Assembly (NCBI GenBank): GCA_030760725.1
Contig: JASWHV010000003.1
Location: forward strand, 57,612,517-57,676,516
Direction of reading: 5' to 3'
DNA from: Neostapfia colusana
Taxonomy: Eukaryota; Streptophyta; Magnoliopsida; Poales; Poaceae
Length of the DNA stretch: 64,000 bases
The notes under the pieces are model-generated. The model had not been told where the DNA came from. It saw nothing but the letters and a program-made list of their open reading frames with translations, and did not search any database. Shown here piece after piece: positions 57,001-64,000 of the stretch (the stretch's first letter is position 1; each line of letters opens with the position of its first letter). Both the position numbers and the translations under genes were made by a program.

Positions 57001-59065
57001 CGAGTACGCACGCGCAGTACGGATGCCACTGGATCTTCTGCGACTCGACATGTTCCAATGTTCACAGAAGCATCTGGCGCAGGGGAGGCTAGTCTTCGGT
57101 CTTTTGACCAGATGCGCCCGGAACCCCTTGCTCCTACTCATCCTGTGACTGGATCACAAAATAATATTTCTAAACCTAAGCAGTTTGGTGATGATTTTGT
57201 CTGCTGTTTAATGTCACAGGACAACCAACAACTTTACAACAAGCTTTGGAGGATCAAAAGTGGAAGAAGGCTATGGATGATGAATTCCAAGCACTTGAGA
57301 AGAACAAGACACGACACTTAGTTCCCATGAAAGGTACAAGTAATGTAATTGATTCAAAGCGGGTATATAAAATCAAAAGGTACACGCATGGCTCAATTGA
57401 TAGGTATAAAAGCCCGTCTAGTGGCTAAAGGATTTAAACAAAGATACGGTATTGACTATAAAGATATTTTTAGTCCTGTCATTAAAGTAGCTACTATCAG
57501 AATTATTTTATCTGTGGTTGTGTCTAAGGGATGGAGTCTAAGACAGCTCGATGTTTAAAATGCATTTCTTCATGGGACTCTCGAAGAGGAGGTTTACATG
57601 ACTTAACCTCCAGGGTATGAAAATCCTATCTATCCTAATTATGTATGTAAACTGGACAAAGCTATTTACGGTTTAAAACAGGCACCAAGGGCATGGTATT
57701 CCAGGCTGAGCGCACAAGTTATGAAGCTGGGCTTTGTCACCTCCAAGGGAAATACATCATTATCCATATACAGAAATAATGGAGTTATAATTTTCTTGTT
57801 GATATATGTTGATGATATAATAGTGGCAAGCTCTTCCGATCAAGCTGTTGAAGCCCTTTTAGCAGATATGGGAGAAAATTTTGCACTCAAGGATCTTGGT
57901 ACGCTTCACTATTTCCTAGGAATTGAGGTGGGGCACAAAAATGAAGGAATCTTGTTATGTCAGAAGAAGTATGCGGGTGAAATAATAAAGAGGGCTGGTA
58001 CTGAAAAATGTAAATCGGTCAATACCCCTTTATCTACTTCTGAAAAATATTCTATACATGAATGGAAGCAACTAAAGATGGAAGAAGCAATGAAATACAT
58101 AAGTATTGTGGGTGTTATTCAATATTTTACATTAACACGACCTGATCTAGCATTCTCAGTTAATAAAGTTTGCCAGTTTCTTCATTCACCAACCGCAACA
58201 CATATGATAGCGGTTAAGAGAATTTTGAGGTATGTACAAGGAACTATTGATCTTGGCATAAGATTTCTAAAGAACAGCTCCTTGCAGATCAATGCATTTT
58301 CAGATGCTGATTGGGCAGGATGCCGAGATGATAGAAGATCAACAGGAGGCTTTGCTATATATTTGGGTAAGAATCTAATCTCTTGGAATGCAAGAAAACA
58401 ACCTACAGTGTCAAGATCAAGCACTGAAGTGAAATACAAGTCACTAGCAAATGCAACAACAGAAATTATTTGGATTCAAACCATTCTAAAATAATTTGGT
58501 TTTCTACAACAGGAAATTGCTTGCTTATGGTGCGACAATTTGGGAGCAACTTACTTAACACCAAATCCTATATTTCATGCTAGAACCAAGCACATAGAAA
58601 TTGACTATCACTTTGTACGAGAAAGAGTAGCAAGCAAGCTGTTGCAAATCAAGTTCATAGGAACAAGAGATCAGATCATAGATGGCTTTACTAAGACTTT
58701 ACGAGTTCGCAAGCTTGTTGAATTCAGATGCAGTCTCAACATGGGACGTTGAAATTGAGGGGAGGTGTTGAGAAATATTCGCTACATATCAGAACCGCTT
58801 CTAGAAGCAATGAGATAAAGTCTACGGATGAATCAAAGTTTCGGCTAATCAAGTTGTAACACATAAAATGCAATCTGAACAAACATTGTAAATCTTATCT
58901 CTAGGAGGTTAGCTGATTGTGATTAGATTGCAACCAATGTGCTCTGCCGCACACAATTCTATCTCAAACTTGTACAGGTCGCACCATGTATTCTCCTCTA
59001 TAAATAAACACGTAACATGTGCAGGCTAGGCCAAGAAAGCAATGTTTAATCATAGACTTCCTTCA
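54093..59065 (+). mobile_element. Ty1/copia retrotransposon with both LTRs
   Basis: LTRs of 300 bp at 54093-54392 and 58766-59065, TG...CA ended. Both have a TATA box (TCTATAAATAAACA, 54333 in the left). A primer-binding site starts directly after the left LTR (TGGTAATCAGGGCC, a mutated Met-tRNA site), and a polypurine tract (GAGGGGAGG) precedes the right. Target duplications are AGGAC/AGGAT, one mismatch. By eye the LTRs differ at about 20 of 300 positions, so this insertion is much older than the Sirevirus-like one. Confidence 0.92.
54426..58752 (+). pseudogene. Copia gag-pol relic, full domain set
   Basis: Gag starts MATGSSFMVPAAGGFNTFTH and has SYLNSTMSKEVLTQVAMYSS and EEDDIVSFILMELDAKYNSL. 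A Gly/Arg-rich nucleocapsid follows, where the zinc knuckle is degraded. Protease shows NWYTDTGVMDHITGEPDKLS (55315). Integrase has the GAG-pre domain (EKWHDRLGHPSM) and core (SIQTDWGGEY). RT has ARLVAKGFKQRYGIDYKDIF, LKQAPRAWYSRL, and YVDDIIVASS (57808). RNase H has DADWAGCRDDRRSTGGFAIY, SRSSTEVKYK and ends IIDGFTKTL. Stops at 55188, 55782, 55833, 57558 and 57604 and frameshifts break it. It is related to the inverted element on its right. Confidence 0.88.
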
Positions 59066-59741
59066 AGGATGACATTTTGCCTCCTGTTGTCGTGCTCCTA
59101 AGATAATGGTCCCCTAATCACCTATGTCCACCGCATATTGCTTCTCCGCTTCTTCTTAATGGAAGTGGAAGATCGTCAACTCGATGCATGTGCTTGGCGC
59201 ATATTCTTCTTTGTCCTTGATCCAACATCAACTCATCTTCATCTTTACCCATCGAGATGAATGTGTGGTCTGCTTGTACGAGATATCCTCATCTTTCCTC
59301 TCCGAGCATTTGCTCTCTTGAGCGACTTCTTCTTGATGTGGAACATCATCAACTCGACGGATCACGGATGTGCTTGGTGCGTCTTACTTCTTTGTTCTTG
59401 ATGGAGCATCAACTCATCTTGATCTTTACCAATCGAGATAAATACGTGATATTCTTGAGCGACTTCTTGGCGCGCGTGATGTCTTGAATCACAAATCTTG
59501 GACTCGCTCGTGCACGACGACGTAGTGGTCGTTCTCAGCCTTCTTCCCCACACACCGGGGGCACCAACCGGTCGATCCATACCCCCACACAGCGGTACGT
59601 CTCCTCGGTCAGCTTGAACGCCACCTTTTGGTTGCCTTCTCGAAATATGTGTTGAACCTCGCAGCCGTCGCGGAACCGACCAAGAAGCTCCGAAATCTCC
59701 CCCTCCATGGCCAAGGGGATGGGCGTGGTACGTGCGCTCAT
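59066..59741. repeat. Spacer between copia elements, with a diverged duplication
   Basis: Positions 59140-59470 contain two diverged direct copies, offset about 176 bp. CTTCTTCTTAATGGAAGTGG matches CTTCTTCTTGATGTGGAACA, and CATCAACTCATCTT plus CTTTACC-ATCGAGAT recur. A minus-strand frame at 59741-59535 includes GCEVQHIFREGNQ, weakly resembling the end of an RNase H-like domain from a non-LTR element. I give it low weight. Confidence 0.4.
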
Positions 59742-62700
59742 TTAACATACTCAGGTTGAGATTGAAATAAAAAGCAATTATCTTCTTAACTGGTAATTTT
59801 TTTTGTAAACCCATCTGCTATTTGATCAGCCGAAGAAATAAATATGATTTCCAAAGTTCTAGTGGCCACCTTTTCTCTCACAAAATGAAAGTCGATCTCA
59901 ACGTGTTTGGTTCTAGCATGAAAAATTGGATTTGTCGTCATGTAGGTAGCTCCTAAATTATCACACCACAAACACACTGTTTGTTGCTCAACAATTCCCA
60001 ATTCTTTCAATATGGTTTGAATCCACATAATCTCAGAAGTTGTATTTGCTAAAGATTTGTACCCTGCTTCAGTACTGGTCCGAGCCACTGTCTGTTGCTT
60101 CCTAGCACTCCACGAAACATAACTACCACCGAGGAAAATAAAAAAGTCACATGTTGATCTTCAATGTACTTCCTCTCACAAACTTAATTCCATACCCTAT
60201 GGTTCCTTGTATATATCTCAGAATTCTTTTTACAGCGCTTCAATATACACTAGTGATGAGTGCAAAAGTTGACATACCTTATTTACTGAAAAGGCTATGC
60301 CGAGTCTAGTTAAAGTTAGATACTGCAATTGTCCTACTATGCATCTGTATCTAGTTGCTTGCTCCGAATCAAGAGGATCACCAACATGAACTGAAATCTT
60401 TTCAGTTATAGAGAGAGGTGTACTCACAGATTTACAGTTCCTTATGCCAACCTTGTTAATTATATCACTTGCATATTTTTGTTGATTCAGAAGTATACCT
60501 CCTTTGATCTTCTCCACTTCAATTCCTACAAAATATCTCAACTCACCCAAGTTTTTTAGAGCAAAATCTCTCTTCAGATCTAAAAGAAGTGCTTCAATAG
60601 CCTGATTTGATGAACTAGCTACAATTATATCATCCACATAAATTAGTAAGAAAATAGCCATATTTTTTCCTGTATATAAATAGAGATGTGTCACCCTTTG
60701 AACCTTTGAGTCCGAGTTGTACTAATTTTGAACTCAATTTGAAATACCAAGATTTTGGAGCTTGTTTCAACCCATAGATGACCTTCTTCAATTTGAAAAT
60801 ATAATTGGGATATTTTGGATCTTTATAGCCCGGTCGTTGACTTATATAAACCTCCTCTTCCAAGTCACCATGCAAGAAAGCATTTTTGACATCTAGCTGT
60901 CTCAAGCACCACCCATTTGTTATAGCAATAGATAACACAATTCTAATAGTAGCTGACTTGACCACATGACTAAATGTATCTTCATAGTCAATTCCATACC
61001 ATTGTTTAAATCATTTGCTACCGATCGTGCCTTGTATCGATCAATCGTTCCATCAGCAAGTCTCTTAACCTTGTACACCCATTTTGAGTGTATGACATTG
61101 CTTATACTTCCTCTTGGCACTAGCTCTCAAGTATAGTTTTCTCTCTAGCGCTTGTAATTCATCAACCATTGCCTTTTGCCAATTTTCATCACCTATTGCT
61201 TCTTGTATAGTTTGTGGTTCACTTGTTGTAGGAAATAAGTAGACATAGTCATCTCCAAACAAATTTGGTTTAACAATATTTTTTGTAACCTTGTCCTTGG
61301 CCTCAACATTTGCTGTGAAGATGGTGTTGAGCTAGTGTCATTTTGCTGTTGATTAGCTTCCTTAATCATGCAATTATCTGCACCGGTACAAAAATCCAGG
61401 TCATGCACACCTTTTTCTTTATGGCGAAATGACCCCTGCGGGTGCAGTCTTTGGCGTGTCCTCCTCTGCACTGGCGACCCCGAGGCTCCCTGCACCTGTG
61501 CCTGGGCTAGCGTTGGATCCGAGGGAGATGTTGATTTGCCTGGTCTTAATATCAGACGCAGCACTGAATTCAAGGACAATTCTCCCTTCCCTATGCGCGC
61601 ATGATCCAAGACTGGTGCAAACAGATTGTCCTCGGGATATCTCCTTTCAGGATCTTCTGCTCCGGTTTTCTTCTTCTTGTAACTCCTGCACACATTCTTC
61701 ACTATCTTCACCAAAATTATCAGATAAAAATACAGAGTCATGGGAATAATATTGCTGATTATTTTCAGTTGTAACTCCTGTAGATTGAATCAAAGTTGGA
61801 TGAAGGAGGCAAATATCAGATTTTGGTCGCGCTTCGGCATTTGGGTTGAGTTTTTCAAAGGGAAAACGGTTTCATAAAAGCCTAAGTCCCTTGATACATG
61901 TACACATTCACTAGAAACCTCAAGGCACTTGTACCCTTCATGAAGAGGACTATAACCCAAAAATACACATTGTTTGGATGGGGAAGCTAACTTTTGAGTA
62001 TTATAGGGTCTCAAATTCGGCCAACATGCACATAGGAATACTTTCAAGAATGGATAATTTAGAGTGGATTTGAAGAGCTTTTCTACTGGGTTTTTAATGT
62101 CAATGACCTTATATGAGGTATGGTTTATGAGATAGGCAGCAGTAGCAAAAGGCTCATCCTAAAATTACAACGGCATGGACGCACATGCTAGGAGAGAAAG
62201 TCTTATTTCAATAATATGTCTATACTCGCGTTCTGCAGATCCATTTTGTTGGTGTGTGTGGACAAGATACTTGGTGCGAAATTCTGATGTTTGTTAAATA
62301 AGCATTTAGTTTTTTGGTATTCACCTCCCTAGTATGTTTGGATAGAAATAATCTTCCTATTAAACATACACTCAGTCTCGGCTTGAAAATCATGAAAGAT
62401 TTTGAATACTTCGGATTTATGTTGCATAAAATAGATCCATGAGAACTTGCTAAAGTCATCAATGAATCTAACATAATACTTATGCCTTCCTACTGATGTA
62501 GGTGCCGAACCCCACACATCCGAGAAAATAAGTTACAAAGGAAATTCAGATCTGGTACTAGATTTACGAAATGGAAGTTGATGACTCTTCTCTTGTTGAC
62601 ATGCATCACAAACATGATCCTCACTAGTTTTAGACCAAGGAAGATTATTCTGACTCACTACTTTATTAACTACTGCCATTGAGGGATGCCCTACCCTGTC

Positions 62701-64000
62701 ACGCCACCTCTCCAAGGAAGGTTTTGATATCGCAAGCACACATTTTGCGGATGATGAATGCTCCAAGGAGGGCCATAGATAGAGTCCCCCTTTACATTTG
62801 CCTTGAAGAAGTGTTCTCTTCGTAGCCTGATCCTTCACCAAAAAATAGTGAGGGTGACATTCAAGAAAAACAGAATTGTTGGAGGTTAATTTGTGGACTG
62901 AGATAAGATTCTTTCTTGTGCTTGGGACATGAAGGACATTGGAAAGATAAAAGCAATTTTTCAGAAGTATGCAACGAAGAATTACCAACAAGATTAATTC
63001 CCATACTTGAGCCGCTGGCAGTGTGTATCTTCTCTTGGCTTTCATTTGTGGATAACTTGTCTAGTTCTCCGGTTATATGTGAAGTAGCACCTGTGTCGGT
63101 ATACCAATTAGTATCGACACTGCAGGACATCATAGCATTGTTATCCGTCTTCTGTTCGGGATTAAAGTCTCGATCAAATCGGTGCCAACATCTCAACACC
63201 TTGTGCCCTACTTTTCACAAAGTTGACAAGTAGGCTTGTCATCAGAATAACCACCACGAGCAAAATAGATGCCTCGGCCTCTTGTCTGTGAGCCTCTGCC
63301 ATGACTCATTCTTCCACCACTATGACCTCCTCTGCTGCCACGGAAATTTCCTCCTCCTCTGGCCGCCGCATTTGCACTCATCTGATATTGTCCACCTGCT
63401 TGTCTCTCAAGTCTTGCCTCAGCCGCAAGCAACTGAGCATATAGATCTGAGAGGGAAATAGTGTGCTTATGTTCTCCACAAGAGAGTTATAATCTGCATC
63501 AAGCCCAGCTAGAATATAGGAAATTACATCATCCTCTTCTAACCTTTTTCCTGCCGCTGGTGGCTCGTCTACATAAGACTTCATCTTGGAGTAGTATTGC
63601 GCAACATTCATCTCTCCTTTACGGTTACTGGAAAGCTTAGAGCGCAGGTACATTATGCACGCTCTCGATTGTGATGCAAAACTCTCCCGTATGGCGTTCC
63701 ATACATCTTGCAAAGAGGAGAACATTGGTACCCGTGAAAGTACCTCTTTAGACAGTGTTGAGTTAATATAACTCAATAACTGTTGATCCTGAATAACCCA
63801 GTTGATATAATCCGGGTTTACCACCTTCTCACGGGTTTGATCAGAATTCACCACCATGATTTCTTCAGTCGGCTTTACCTTTGTGCCATCAAGAAGGCCA
63901 TACAATTGTTCTCCCTTGATTGCCAGCAACACTTGCACTTTCCATAACAAGCAATTCTCTCTTGTCAACTTCTCAACGTGATGGCTTAGAGTATTGATCC
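59742..64000 (-). mobile_element. Inverted copia element, cut by the window edge
   Basis: A second copia element of the same family as 54093-59065, on the opposite strand. Its gag starts at about 63968 and its RNase H ends near 59780. No 3-prime LTR or polypurine tract follows, so the 3-prime end is truncated. Its 5-prime LTR should lie beyond position 64000. Confidence 0.8.
59786..63968 (-). pseudogene. Copia gag-pol relic of the inverted element
   Basis: Gag (63968-63378) begins MTRENCLLWKVQVLLAIKGE and contains SYINSTLSKEVLSRVPMFSS and EEDDVISYILAGLDADYNSL. A Gly/Arg-rich stretch leads to a zinc knuckle fragment CQLCEK with the rest in another frame. Protease NWYTDTGATSHITGELDKLS is near 63110, pre-integrase ERWRDRVGHPSM and CDACQQEKSHQLPF near 62700-62570, and integrase FIDDFSKFSWIYFM near 62470. 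RT pieces include QLDVKNAFLHGDLEEEVYIS, LKQAPKSWYFKL and YVDDIIVASS (60639). RNase H has a partial STEAGYKSLA and the end IADGFTK. Many frameshifts and stops. The RNase H middle is disrupted near 60100-60230. Confidence 0.85.

Overview
The window is nuclear DNA of a grass, probably panicoid. The evidence is three plant host loci with GT-AG introns or plant-specific family membership, Au-type SINEs, and a Sirevirus-type Ty1/copia element with its characteristic LTR palindromes. No species can be named from sequence alone. Only three host loci are recognisable: an apparently intact ERCC1 gene (1351-4150, minus, nine exons), an intact single-exon BCS1-like AAA-ATPase gene (32758-34377, minus), and a decayed MFSD5/molybdate-anion-transporter-like pseudogene that keeps its introns (45771-48913, plus). 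Most of the rest is transposable elements at different stages of decay.

Layout. 1-1350 holds no recognised gene. 1351-4150 is ERCC1, with an Au SINE in one intron. About 4383-25980 is a Mutator-like element (MULE) bounded by inverted repeats of about 55 bp. On the minus strand it carries a MURA transposase relic, a plant mobile domain (PMD) gene relic, a GRF-like zinc-finger relic and a charged coiled-coil relic, plus arrays of a 20-bp self-complementary repeat. Inside a PMD intron sits a solo gypsy-type LTR (9124-22376, TSD CTTAT), and inside that LTR sits a complete Sirevirus-like copia element (9984-21970, TSD TCAGC). This gives a readable three-level nesting.

25981-32757 is intergenic DNA with a diverged tandem duplication of period about 583 bp and a poly-C microsatellite. 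After the AAA-ATPase come a short deletion-derivative copia element (36486-40264, TSD GATAG) and a LINE 3-prime remnant (about 40860-41290). A GC-rich island (41490-42040) and the MFSD5-like pseudogene with its own SINE follow. Then come a hAT-type MITE with a perfect 8-bp TSD (49371-49852), a 5-prime-truncated L1-type LINE (about 50200-53552), and a copia element with both LTRs (54093-59065). A related, inverted copia element runs off the right edge (about 59742-64000).

The host loci do not form a functional cluster. ERCC1 acts in nucleotide excision repair, the AAA-ATPase is probably membrane-anchored, and the transporter copy is dead. The most informative signals are the nested-element chronology, the very young LTR pair around heavily broken Sirevirus coding regions, and the multi-gene MULE with hairpin-forming repeats. 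All splice sites and lesions were read by eye and no database was searched.
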